Source of the DNA: Deltaproteobacteria bacterium | GTDB taxonomy: Bacteria > Desulfobacterota > Desulfobulbia > Desulfobulbales > Desulfocapsaceae | Length of the DNA stretch: 43,134 bases | Direction of reading: 5' to 3' | Assembly: GCA_019306075.1 (NCBI GenBank) | Contig: JAFDME010000002.1 | Span: forward strand, 1-43,134 | Part shown: positions 16,495-24,665 of the stretch, one piece after another | Layout of the letters: each line of letters begins with the position of its first letter | Numbering within the stretch: position 1 is the first letter of the stretch | Translations under genes and position numbers: made by a program | The notes under the pieces: model-generated | What the model was told of the DNA's origin: nothing | Database searches by the model: none | What the model saw: only the letters and a program-made list of their open reading frames with translations

Positions 16495-16639
16495 CTCAGT
16501 GATTCGGAAAACTTTCAGTCTCGCTGGATAAGTACCATGGTGCTATCACAGGCATATAATTTCAAAATACACTCCTCAATTTCACGGAGTCTACGCTTAC
16601 CTGTTTTTTATAATAGAAGTTTGCCCGTAAGGTACTAAC
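16495..16639 (+). repeat. Dispersed intergenic repeat, copy B
   Basis: This copy carries the family blocks in order: a weak 5' block (gattcggaaaac), ctggataagtaccatgg, catataatttcaaaatacac, then tcct, a gttttttataata stretch, and gtaaggtactaac at the end. It lies between divergent genes. The next + strand gene starts about 395 bp downstream, further than for the other copies. Confidence 0.8.
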
Positions 16640-17034
16640 CTATTGGTTGAGATAAGGCTACCTGGAAAAATTGCTTTTACGGCGGGAATTGGTGTTATGT
16701 TTTAAAATTTATCTTCCGGCAAGCGAGACAGGGGATTCTGAGGTTTATCGAGGATGGCTGATCGCAATTTTCCTTGAGTTTTGCCTGGTAGTTTGTTACG
16801 CACCAGAGGCTTGCTGTCCGATTTTTGCTCTCCTGCTGCATTTTTATGGCTCCGGACAGGAAAGACTGTTGTTCAACTTGTGTAGCTGTGTTATTTAATA
16901 TTCTGCTTCTCTCTTTCGGGGAAGTTTTGCAGGTGGACTGTTTTGAGTGAGTTTTTTCGGGACAGGATGAGTGGTTGTGTTTTTATGAGGTTGTTGGAAC
17001 CTCTTTTATTGAACTTATGAAACAGGAGATGAGG
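16640..17034. other. Long intergenic region without a recognised gene
   Basis: No convincing gene is present; a 75-codon frame here has an implausible cysteine- and leucine-rich composition and no ribosome-binding site. A 7-bp inverted repeat (ctgtccg at 16814, cggacag at 16853) brackets a T-rich segment. The region probably serves as a long leader or promoter for the amino-acid ABC operon. Confidence 0.4.
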
Positions 17035-17838
17035 ATGAAAAAACTTTCGTTGCTGCTGGTTGCTGCATTGACGGCATTGGCTTTTACTGCAGGATCTGTT
17101 TATGCGATTGATACTCTTGCTGAGATCCAGAAGCGGGGTGTTTTGAGAGTTGGAACGGAGCCCGGATACATGCCTTTTGAGCTGACAAATCAGAAAGGAG
17201 AGATTATCGGTTTTGATATTGATATGGCAAAGCGTATGGCTAAGGCAATGGGCGTTAAGCTGGAGCTGGTTTCTACTGCCTGGGATGGTATTATCCCCGC
17301 CCTGATGACCGGAAAGTTTGACATTATCATGTCAGGCATGACGCTCACACAGCAGAGGAATATAACAATCAATTTTGCTCAGCCTTACATTATGATCGGT
17401 CAATCCATTCTGCTGAAGAAGGAGCTTGCAGGGGACGTAAGATCATATAAAGATCTGAATGATCCCAAATATACTGTGGCTTCCAAGCTTGGAACAACTG
17501 GAGAGCAGGCCACCAAGCGATCAATTCCTAAAGCAAAATATATCTCATATGAAACCGAGCAGGAAGGTGTTATTGAGCTTGTAAACGGTAAAATTGATGC
17601 TTTTATTTATGACCTGCCTTTCAATGCAATCGCATTTTCTCAGAAAGGTCAGGGCAAAATGGTTCATCTTGATCAGCCTTTCACCAGAGAACCCCTTGCA
17701 TGGGCTGTACGAAAATCTGACCCTGATTTTCTTAACTGGCTGGACAACTTTATGAGCCAGGTCAAGTATGATGGTGTGTATGAAAAAATATATAACAAAT
17801 GGTTCAAGGATGATGCCTGGTTGAAGGAACTTCAGTAA
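17035..17838 (+). CDS. Polar amino-acid ABC transporter, periplasmic binding protein
   Basis: The start is the ATG at 17035, which follows GGAGATGAGG and begins the signal peptide MKKLSLLLVAALTALAF; upstream in-frame Met codons give an unlikely N-terminus. The 267-residue protein matures near VYA-ID and belongs to solute-binding family 3 (HisJ/GlnH type). This is shown by GVLRVGTEPGYMPFE, the GFDIDMAKRMAKAMG block and the TAWDGIIPALMTGKFD block, then MSGMTLTQQR. The conserved Arg and Asp residues that bind the amino-acid backbone are in place. It feeds the permease and ATPase encoded next. The specific amino acid cannot be read from the sequence. Confidence 0.92.
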   Translation: MKKLSLLLVAALTALAFTAGSVYAIDTLAEIQKRGVLRVGTEPGYMPFELTNQKGEIIGFDIDMAKRMAKAMGVKLELVSTAWDGIIPALMTGKFDIIMSGMTLTQQRNITINFAQPYIMIGQSILLKKELAGDVRSYKDLNDPKYTVASKLGTTGEQATKRSIPKAKYISYETEQEGVIELVNGKIDAFIYDLPFNAIAFSQKGQGKMVHLDQPFTREPLAWAVRKSDPDFLNWLDNFMSQVKYDGVYEKIYNKWFKDDAWLKELQ

Positions 17839-17860
17839 ACGATTGTACCGCAGATGCATA

Positions 17861-17887
17861 TCCTGATCCCGGTAAACGGGATCAGGA
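17861..17887 (+). terminator. Strong stem-loop after the binding-protein gene
   Basis: The perfect 11-bp arms TCCTGATCCCG and CGGGATCAGGA enclose the loop GTAAA, 22 nt past the stop codon of the binding-protein gene. There is no U-tract. Such hairpins commonly stabilise the 3' end of binding-protein mRNA or partly terminate transcription, keeping permease expression lower. Confidence 0.6.
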
Positions 17888-18005
17888 CCTCCCATAATAA
17901 CTTTCCACAGGTTTTCCAGCGGTTGTCAGAGCGGGGTGGCAGGTGGAAAGTTATTCAAGAAAGCTGTTTTACCGTTTTGTCATTACATCATAAGGAAAAA
18001 CTGAT

Positions 18006-18965
18006 TTGAATACCGCAGAAAGAGTGTGGCCCTGGAAAGTGCTGTTGGCTTTTATCCTGATTCTGACTGCAGCCGGTACCTGGGGAGCAGTGAAGAAGAT
18101 TGATTACCACTGGCGGTGGTACAGGGTGCCCCAATATTTTTTCTACCATGCCGAGGATGCGCAGAAAATTCCGTTTGATGGCACTGTCTCAACGATTGTC
18201 ACAGACGGCAAAATGGCAACGGTCACTCTTACCTCTGAAGACTCACAGGTGGTCACTGAAAAAGTGGAAACGGAAAGCCTCAAGGTCTCTGAAGGCGAAA
18301 GTCTTTTCGAAGGAGATACGGTGGGCTTTGTATCCCAGTGGCGCCTGGGGCCGCTTATGAATGGTCTCTGGACAACCATGTGGCTGTCGGCAATCGCCAG
18401 TGTCTTTGCACTGATCCTTGGCCTCGTTGCCGGACTTGCCAAAGTGTCGAAAAATTATACACTCCGCGGTCTTGCCATGATTTATGTTGAGTGTATTCGG
18501 GGAACGCCTCTTCTGGTTCAGATCTTTATAGCCTATTTTTTCCTGGGCACGGTTTTTAATCTGAGTCGAAATGTTTGTGGTGTTGGTGCGTTGGCACTCT
18601 TTGCCGGGGCTTATGTTGCAGAAATTGTTCGTGCCGGTATCCAGGCAATACCTCCAGGGCAGACCGAGGCTGCGAGATCGCTGGGGATGACAATGCCTCA
18701 GACGATGATGGATATTATTCTGCCCCAGGCGTTTAAGAAGATTTTACCACCGCTTTCAGGTCAGTTTATCAGCCTGATAAAAGATTCATCACTAGTCTCT
18801 GTAATTGCAATTACAGATTTAACTAAATCAGGGCGTGAGATCATCACTTCAACCTTTGCCACTTTTGAAGTCTGGCTGGTGGTTGCTGCCATGTATCTGC
18901 TGGTAACTTCACTACTTTCACAGATTGTTTTCTATATGGAACGGAGGCTCGCGGTAAGTGATTAA
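18006..18965 (+). CDS. Polar amino-acid ABC transporter permease with an inserted extracytoplasmic region
   Basis: Translation probably begins at TTG 18006, with AAGGA upstream. The 319-residue protein has a first membrane segment (residues about 11-28), then about 85 mostly polar residues. A standard HisM/GlnP-type permease follows, starting near [14 protein letters not shown]. The cytoplasmic EAA loop, which contacts the ATPase, is clear ([23 protein letters not shown]). Usual family members are about 220-250 residues, so the extra domain between TM1 and TM2 is unusual. It is beta-prone ([16 protein letters not shown]) and should face the periplasm. The gene overlaps the ATPase gene by 8 nt. 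Confidence 0.9.
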   Translation: MNTAERVWPWKVLLAFILILTAAGTWGAVKKIDYHWRWYRVPQYFFYHAEDAQKIPFDGTVSTIVTDGKMATVTLTSEDSQVVTEKVETESLKVSEGESLFEGDTVGFVSQWRLGPLMNGLWTTMWLSAIASVFALILGLVAGLAKVSKNYTLRGLAMIYVECIRGTPLLVQIFIAYFFLGTVFNLSRNVCGVGALALFAGAYVAEIVRAGIQAIPPGQTEAARSLGMTMPQTMMDIILPQAFKKILPPLSGQFISLIKDSSLVSVIAITDLTKSGREIITSTFATFEVWLVVAAMYLLVTSLLSQIVFYMERRLAVSD

Positions 18966-19692
18966 AGCAAAAAATGTAGTTAAGCTTTTTCATGGGCATG
19001 GCACCACTGTTCGCGCAGTGGATGGTGTCTCCACAGAAGTTGACAGGGGTGAGGTTGTTGTTGTTATTGGTCCATCAGGATCTGGAAAGTCAACGTTCCT
19101 GCGCTGCATTAATGGCCTGGAAGTGTTCAGCGAGGGGCATATTATTATTGATGGCGTGGATCTTGCGGATAAGAAAACCAATATCAACAAGGTTCGTATG
19201 GAAGTTGGTATGGTTTTTCAGCAGTTCAACCTTTTTCCTCATAGAACGGTTCTGGAAAACCTGACACTGGCACAGCGTCGGGTGCGGAAACGCAGTAAGA
19301 AGGTTGCAGAAGAAAAGGCGCATGCCCTGTTGGAAAAAGTTGGTATCCCCGAAAAGGCAAGGGAGTATCCATCCCGTCTTTCCGGGGGGCAGCAGCAGCG
19401 TGTTGCTATTGCAAGGGCTCTTGCGATGGAGCCGAAGGTGATGTTGTTTGATGAACCGACTTCTGCCCTTGATCCCGAGATGGTTGGAGAGGTTCTCGAT
19501 GTTATGAAACAACTTGCCGGTGAGGGAATGACCATGGTTGTTGTTACTCACGAGATGGGATTTGCCCGGGAAGTTGCAGATAGAGTACTTTTTATGGATG
19601 AGGGGAAAATTGTTGAAGTGGGAACGCCTGAACATTTCTTCACCGAGCCGCGTGAGGATAGAACGAAACTCTTTTTAAAGCAGGTTCTCTAG
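18958..19692 (+). CDS. glnQ: Polar amino-acid ABC transporter ATP-binding protein (GlnQ/HisP type)
   Basis: This 244-residue ATPase starts at GTG 18958, inside the end of the permease gene, so translation is coupled. It has Walker [10 protein letters not shown] (38-46), Q-loop [10 protein letters not shown], signature [15 protein letters not shown] (141-155), Walker B VMLFDEP (161-167) and the H-loop in [10 protein letters not shown]. All match the GlnQ/HisP group, which energises polar amino-acid import at the inner face of the membrane. It is the last gene of the three-gene operon. The symbol indicates the family rather than proven glutamine specificity. Confidence 0.92.
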   Translation: MIKAKNVVKLFHGHGTTVRAVDGVSTEVDRGEVVVVIGPSGSGKSTFLRCINGLEVFSEGHIIIDGVDLADKKTNINKVRMEVGMVFQQFNLFPHRTVLENLTLAQRRVRKRSKKVAEEKAHALLEKVGIPEKAREYPSRLSGGQQQRVAIARALAMEPKVMLFDEPTSALDPEMVGEVLDVMKQLAGEGMTMVVVTHEMGFAREVADRVLFMDEGKIVEVGTPEHFFTEPREDRTKLFLKQVL

Positions 19693-19768
19693 AGCATAAA
19701 AAATTTTTGATAAATTTGCAGGGAGATTATCAGAAGTTTGAGATGGTTTGATGGTAGACATTAAATTT

Positions 19769-19901
19769 TACTAACCCGAATAAAGCGGAATTTCAAATTG
19801 CTTGGATAAGTACCTTGGTAGTATAAATAGTTATATAATTTCAAAATACTTTACTCAAATTATTGTTTTTTATTATAGTTTTTCAGGAGTAAGGTACTAA
19901 T
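19769..19901 (+). repeat. Dispersed intergenic repeat, copy C
   Basis: All family blocks are present in order: actaacccgaataaagcgg, gcttggataagtaccttgg, tatataatttcaaaatac, ttgttttttattatag and caggagtaaggtactaa. It ends 22 bp before the start codon of the BMP-family binding protein gene and runs in the same direction. Confidence 0.85.
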
Positions 19902-19922
19902 TAGAACCGGGAGGTTGGGCTG

Positions 19923-20981
19923 ATGCGATTGCTGAAAATAATGGGTATGATAATGTTAAGCCTTGGTTTCTGTGCTGCCAGTTTGGCGGCGAAGGAATTA
20001 AAGGTTGGTTTTGTTTATGTCTCCCCCATTGGGGATGCCGGCTACTCCTATGCACATGATGTCGGCCGTCAGGCCGTGGAGGCAATGGACGGGGTGACTA
20101 CTTCCTATGTGGAATCAGTTCCCGAAGGAGCTGATTCTGAGCGGGTCATCCTTAATATGGCGCGTAAGGGTTACGATGTTATCTTTGCCACCAGTTTTGG
20201 TTTTATGGATCCTATGCTCAAGGTGGCAAAACAATTTCCCAAAATAGCTTTTCTGCACTGTTCCGGTTTTAAAATGGCAGAAAATATGAGTAATTACTTT
20301 GGTCGTATGTATCAGGCTCGTTATCTCTCAGGCATTGTCGCCGGCAGTATGACCAAATCAAAGGTGATCGGCTATGTCGCCGCCTTTCCTATTCCTGAAG
20401 TTATCAGAGGCATTAATGCCTTTACCCTTGGTGTGCAGTCGGTGAATCCCGAGGCTACTGTCAGGGTGGTGTGGACTAAAACATGGTATGATCCGGCTAC
20501 TGAAAAAGAGGCGGCAAAATCGCTGCTCGATGTTGGTGCAGACGTTATTGCCCAGCATCAGGATTCTCCGGGGCCTCAGGAAGCAGCACAGGAAAAGGGA
20601 GTATATTCAATAGGGTACAACTCTGACATGTCTTCTTTTGCGCCCAAAGCACATTTGACCGCACCTGTCTGGAACTGGGGACCTTATTATGTGAAAGTGG
20701 TCGAGCAGGTGAAAAACGGCACATGGAAGGCAGAATCCGCCTGGCCCGGCCTGAAAGAGGGTATTGTCGGACTCTCCCCGTTTGGCCCGATGGTTCCTCA
20801 GGCTGTTCAGGATAAAGTGAATAAGGCAAAGGCGAATATCATTGGTGGTAAAAAGGTTTTTTCAGGGCTGGTAAAAGACCAGAAGGGCAATGTTAAAATT
20901 GCGGCAGGTGCTGCGGCAACAGACGAAGAACTTCTTGGCATGACCTGGTTTGTTAATGGAGTTGTCGGTACCACCCAGTAG
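19923..20981 (+). CDS. BMP family nucleoside ABC transporter, binding protein
   Basis: This 352-residue protein has a signal peptide, probably cleaved after ASLAA; there is no clear lipobox although a cysteine lies near it. The mature part matches the basic membrane protein (BMP/Med, PF02608) family: KVGFVYVSPIGDAGYSYAHD, then DVIFATSFGFMDPML, the HCSGFKMAENMSNYFGR block and YLSGIVAGSMTKS. BMP proteins bind purine nucleosides or related compounds for ABC import. GGGAGG precedes the ATG. It heads an operon with two permeases and a double ATPase, and repeat copy C lies immediately upstream. Confidence 0.9.
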   Translation: MRLLKIMGMIMLSLGFCAASLAAKELKVGFVYVSPIGDAGYSYAHDVGRQAVEAMDGVTTSYVESVPEGADSERVILNMARKGYDVIFATSFGFMDPMLKVAKQFPKIAFLHCSGFKMAENMSNYFGRMYQARYLSGIVAGSMTKSKVIGYVAAFPIPEVIRGINAFTLGVQSVNPEATVRVVWTKTWYDPATEKEAAKSLLDVGADVIAQHQDSPGPQEAAQEKGVYSIGYNSDMSSFAPKAHLTAPVWNWGPYYVKVVEQVKNGTWKAESAWPGLKEGIVGLSPFGPMVPQAVQDKVNKAKANIIGGKKVFSGLVKDQKGNVKIAAGAAATDEELLGMTWFVNGVVGTTQ

Positions 20982-20985
20982 CCTG

Positions 20986-22050
20986 ATGTTACATTTTCGG
21001 ATAACCAAAAGGCAGGAACCTCTGGGCGCAGGCGGATCCTGCCTTGTTTTATTATCAGCGCTGTTTCTCTCTCTGCTGCTCAGCGGCTTCCTGTTGTTTC
21101 TTCGTGGTACTCCTCCTGTTGATGGCCTTTTAACTCTTTTTCAGGGAGCTTTCGGAACAAAATGGGCCATTGAGGACAGCATCCTGAAAGCTATCCCCAT
21201 TTTTCTCTGCAGTCTTGGGGTAGCTGTTGCCTTTCGGTTGCAGATCTGGAACATTGGGGCCGAAGGACAATTTGCCCTTGGGGCAATCGGTGCAACCTGG
21301 ATTGCCCTTACCTTTCCCGACTGGCCCAAAGCCGCTCTCCTTCCTGCCATGATTGTCGCTGCGACAGTTGCAGGTGGAGCCTGGGGGATGATTCCGGCTA
21401 TTTTGAGGCAGCGTTTTAAAACCAATGAGATCATTGTCACCCTGATGATGAACTATATCGCCATTCTTTTTCTTCAATACCTGGTATACGGGATCTGGAA
21501 AGATCCAACCAGTTTCGGTTTTCCGATGACACCGGAATTTTCCGAGAACGCAATTGTTGGGAAGATTGGTACAACATCTATCAATTGGGGTCTGGCACAT
21601 TGTCTGGTTCTGGGAATCCTTGTCTGGGGGTTTTTTAAATATACCCGGCTCGGTTTTGAGCTTAAGGCATGTGGAGATAATGTGAGGGCTGCCAGATATG
21701 CAGGACTGCCCTATGACAGGCTTGTTGTCCTGGTAATGGTTCTGAGCGGTGCCCTTGCCGGATGGGCAGGTTTTCTTGAAGCATCTGCCACGGTCAACCG
21801 ACTGCAGCCAAGTATAATTGTTGGATACGGCTATACTGCGATTGTTGTCGCCTGGCTTGCCCGTCTTCACCCGCTGAGTATAGGTATTGCTTCGTTTCTG
21901 CTTGCCGGACTCCGGGTGGGGGTTGAAAACCTGCAGCTTGATCTTCAGGTACCTGCAGCGTTTGGCGGTATTATTGAGGGTTTGATCCTGCTTACTGTTC
22001 TGGCTGGAGGGCTTTTTACTCACTACCGTATTGTGCGGGGGAAAACGTGA
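20986..22050 (+). CDS. Nucleoside ABC transporter permease (YufP-type)
   Basis: The ATG at 20986, just after the binding-protein stop codon, gives a 354-residue protein of normal family length. An upstream ATG (20956) overlapping the previous gene is possible, and neither has a strong Shine-Dalgarno. It has about nine membrane segments and the BPD_transp_2 pattern. The conserved glycine-rich block LQIWNIGAEGQFALGAIGA and the EIIVTLMMNYIAI segment match BMP-associated (guanosine-type) permeases. It pairs with the next gene to form the membrane channel, and its stop overlaps that gene's start (TGATG). Confidence 0.9.
   Translation: MLHFRITKRQEPLGAGGSCLVLLSALFLSLLLSGFLLFLRGTPPVDGLLTLFQGAFGTKWAIEDSILKAIPIFLCSLGVAVAFRLQIWNIGAEGQFALGAIGATWIALTFPDWPKAALLPAMIVAATVAGGAWGMIPAILRQRFKTNEIIVTLMMNYIAILFLQYLVYGIWKDPTSFGFPMTPEFSENAIVGKIGTTSINWGLAHCLVLGILVWGFFKYTRLGFELKACGDNVRAARYAGLPYDRLVVLVMVLSGALAGWAGFLEASATVNRLQPSIIVGYGYTAIVVAWLARLHPLSIGIASFLLAGLRVGVENLQLDLQVPAAFGGIIEGLILLTVLAGGLFTHYRIVRGKT
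21009..21050 (+). terminator. Terminator-like hairpin inside the 5' end of the permease gene
   Basis: AAGGCAGGA (21009-21017) pairs perfectly with TCCTGCCTT (21037-21045) and is followed by GTTTTATT. It lies about 28 nt after the stop codon of the binding-protein gene but within the first codons of the permease. It could act as an intra-operon attenuator that lowers permease expression relative to the binding protein. A long 19-nt loop weakens the case. Confidence 0.4.
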
Positions 22051-22970
22051 TGGAGATTGCGATTATTATTCCGCTGCTGGCAGCTGCTGTGCAATCCGGG
22101 ACACCGATACTTTATGCCACTCTCGGAGAGATTTTCACCGAAAAATCAGGAGTATTGAATTTGGGAGTAGAAGGTGCGATGATTATCGGCGCTCTTGCCG
22201 GGTTCATCGTTTCCAGGTATACAGGGAGCCCTGCTCTTGGTTTTCTTATGGCAGGATTTGCTGGAGCCCTGGCTACCTCCATACATGGTGTCGTCTGCCT
22301 CTGGTTCAGGGGGAATCAGGTCGTATCCGGGCTTGCCCTGACTATTCTTGGTGCGGGACTCGCAAATTATCTCGGGACTTCCTATGTAGGGATTTCAGCA
22401 CCCGGCTTCAAAACAATGGCCGTACCCCTGCTGTCATCAATTCCGGTCCTGGGCCCGATCTTTTTTAATCAGGATATTCTTGTCTATATCAGTTATTTTA
22501 TTCCCCCGGCCATGTATATATTTTTCACCTCCAGCCGCTTTGGCCTTGGATTGCGGGCGGCGGGAGAATATCCTGCAGCGGCTACAGCTGCCGGGTTGAA
22601 TGTCGCTGCCTATCGCTGGTTTGGCATTATGGTGGGGGGATTTTTTATGGGACTGGGGGGAGCATATCTCTCTCTTGCCTATACCCATCTATGGACAACA
22701 AATCTGACCGGAGGGCGGGGATGGATTGCTGTCGCCCTTGTTATCTTTGCCTTCTGGCGACCCGGACGGGCTGTGCTGGGTGCGTACCTTTTTGGAGGAA
22801 TTATGGCATTGCAGCTGCGGCTCCAGGCTTTAGGTACACAGCTGCCGTCATCAATTCTTCTTATGCTGCCTTATGCGCTGACGGTATTTGTCCTGGTCAT
22901 CTCCTCCTGGAGAAAGAAAACCAGTGAGGAACCTGCGGCTCTGGGGGTTAATCTTGAACCCGTCGATTAG
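22050..22970 (+). CDS. Nucleoside ABC transporter permease (YufQ-type)
   Basis: The start is the ATG overlapping the preceding stop codon (TGATG); a GTG one codon earlier is possible. The 306-residue protein has about eight membrane segments. It opens with the second BMP-associated permease pattern: TPILYATLGEIFTEKSGVLN, LGVEGAMIIGALAGF, and later a GRGWIAVALVIFAFWRP block. These blocks are typical of the YufQ/NupQ partner. It is the second half of the channel for the BMP-dependent importer. Confidence 0.9.
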   Translation: MEIAIIIPLLAAAVQSGTPILYATLGEIFTEKSGVLNLGVEGAMIIGALAGFIVSRYTGSPALGFLMAGFAGALATSIHGVVCLWFRGNQVVSGLALTILGAGLANYLGTSYVGISAPGFKTMAVPLLSSIPVLGPIFFNQDILVYISYFIPPAMYIFFTSSRFGLGLRAAGEYPAAATAAGLNVAAYRWFGIMVGGFFMGLGGAYLSLAYTHLWTTNLTGGRGWIAVALVIFAFWRPGRAVLGAYLFGGIMALQLRLQALGTQLPSSILLMLPYALTVFVLVISSWRKKTSEEPAALGVNLEPVD

Positions 22971-23021
22971 CGCCAACAGAAGCAGCATCAGTAAGCAGGA
23001 ATTATTTAGAGAGAGGTATAA

Positions 23022-23117
23022 ATGCCCGCAAAGGTTCATACAGAAAAATCTGTCCTGTCCCCCAGAGACACCCAATTACAGTACGTCATACTGATGGTCG
23101 GAATTGAGAGGATATGA
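23022..23117 (+). CDS. Possible 31-residue leader ORF coupled to the ATPase gene
   Basis: An ATG at 23022, preceded by GAGAGAGG, opens a 31-codon frame ending in TGA at 23115-23117. The stop overlaps an ATG (23114) at the start of the ATPase frame as ATGA. No similarity is recognised. It may be a translationally coupled leader, or chance. Confidence 0.3.
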   Translation: MPAKVHTEKSVLSPRDTQLQYVILMVGIERI

Positions 23118-23119
23118 GG

Positions 23120-24613
23120 ATGGAGAATCAATTACCCCTGATACGGCTCGAGAACATTTCCAAATCTTTTGGCAGGGTGCAGGCCAATAAGGATGTGACT
23201 CTTGAGATTATGAAGGGGGAGATTCTTGCTCTTTTAGGTGAAAACGGGGCAGGGAAGTCTACCCTTATGTCTATTCTGGCGGGTCAGCTGGTGCCGGATA
23301 CAGGAACTATCTATCTGGGTAACAAGCCGGTACAGCTGACTACAACTGATAAGGCGATTGCTGCCGGTATCGGTATGGTTTACCAGCATTTTAAGCTGGT
23401 GAATGCAATGACAGTTGCTGAGAATGTCTTTCTCGGTCAAAAGGGTGGTTTCTGGCTGAATAAACAGAAGATGTGCCGGACGGTTGAGCAGCTCGCGGGT
23501 CAGTATGGCATGACGGTTGACCCCCGGGCCAGAATACATGATCTCTCCATGGGAGAGAGACAGCAGGTTGAGATACTTAAACTTCTCCATCGTAAAAGTA
23601 CTGTTTTGATTTTTGATGAGCCGACGGCTGTACTTACCCCCAGTGAGGCAGATAATCTGTTTGACACCATGAAAATCATGGTTGCCAAGGGAAAGGGCAT
23701 TGTTTTTATCAGTCATAAACTGGAAGAGGTGATGGCAGCTGCTGACAATATTGCCATATTGAGACGAGGTGAAATTGTTGACAGAGTGGCCGCGGCAGAT
23801 GTCTCCTCCACGGCTGAACTTGCGGAGAGGATGGTAGGACGTGAAGTGCTTCTGCAGGTGGATAAGAGAGTTGTTGAGCCTCATCAGTCTGTGCTGAAAG
23901 TGGAGGAACTTTCCGGGCAGCAGATGAAAGAGATTAATCTGGAGGTGCGCCAGGGAGAGATTCTTGCTCTCGTTGGTGTCGCCGGTAACGGTCAGAAACC
24001 TCTGGTGGAGGCAATCTGTGGGCTCAGCAAACCTCTTCCCGGTACGGTTACCTTGCTTGGTATGGAATGGCGGAAGTTTTTTAAAAAAGGTGGTTGGAAG
24101 AATACACTTTCGTATATCCCGGAGGACAGGCAGGGGCTGGCGACTTGTCAGGGGCTCGATTTATTAGACAATTTTTTGCTTACTACAAGAGGAGGGTTTT
24201 CCCGGGGACCCTGGCTGAAGAGGGAAGAGGCAAGAGAAAAGGCAAACCTTCTGCTGGAGGAATTCGATATTCGCCCGCCTGACTTGACAGCTTTTGCCTG
24301 GCAACTTTCAGGAGGTAATCTCCAGAAGATGGTTCTTGCCCGTGAGTTTTACCGTAAACCCCGGTTGATTGTAGCAGAACAGCCTACACAGGGACTGGAT
24401 ATTGCTGCCACTGAAGATGTCTGGAATCTCCTGTTGCAGGCAAGGAATCGGGCGGGGATTCTTCTGGTAACAGGGGATCTGAATGAAGCCTTTGCTCTTT
24501 CCGACAGGATAGGTGTGATGTACAACGGCAGAATAGTTGACACCTTTCGTACTGATAACAAGGAAAAGGTGGAGCAGATTCCGCAGATGATGGCAGGACT
24601 GGCAATTTCCTGA
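23120..24613 (+). CDS. Nucleoside ABC transporter ATP-binding protein with two ABC domains (YufO-type)
   Basis: About 497 residues hold two ABC cassettes in tandem. The first has a complete Walker A (GENGAGKST), Q-loop (MVYQHFKLV), signature (LSMGERQQVEILKLL) and Walker B (LIFDEPTAVL). The second has a degenerate Walker A (GVAGNGQKP), signature LSGGNLQKMVLAREF and VAEQPTQGLD. This asymmetry is normal for RbsA/YufO-like proteins. It energises the BMP-dependent importer. The start at 23120 has GAGAGG 9 nt upstream; the ATG at 23114 is too close to that site. It is the last transporter gene, followed by an AMP-binding protein gene. Confidence 0.92.
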   Translation: MENQLPLIRLENISKSFGRVQANKDVTLEIMKGEILALLGENGAGKSTLMSILAGQLVPDTGTIYLGNKPVQLTTTDKAIAAGIGMVYQHFKLVNAMTVAENVFLGQKGGFWLNKQKMCRTVEQLAGQYGMTVDPRARIHDLSMGERQQVEILKLLHRKSTVLIFDEPTAVLTPSEADNLFDTMKIMVAKGKGIVFISHKLEEVMAAADNIAILRRGEIVDRVAAADVSSTAELAERMVGREVLLQVDKRVVEPHQSVLKVEELSGQQMKEINLEVRQGEILALVGVAGNGQKPLVEAICGLSKPLPGTVTLLGMEWRKFFKKGGWKNTLSYIPEDRQGLATCQGLDLLDNFLLTTRGGFSRGPWLKREEAREKANLLLEEFDIRPPDLTAFAWQLSGGNLQKMVLAREFYRKPRLIVAEQPTQGLDIAATEDVWNLLLQARNRAGILLVTGDLNEAFALSDRIGVMYNGRIVDTFRTDNKEKVEQIPQMMAGLAIS

Positions 24614-24665
24614 ACCGCGAGTGTTCACAGCAGAATTTAATTTATTTTCAGGGGAGCATACCGAT

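Noticed and set aside
16671-16898. 75-codon frame upstream of the amino-acid ABC operon
   Set aside because: It has no ribosome-binding site, implausible composition and no recognisable family.
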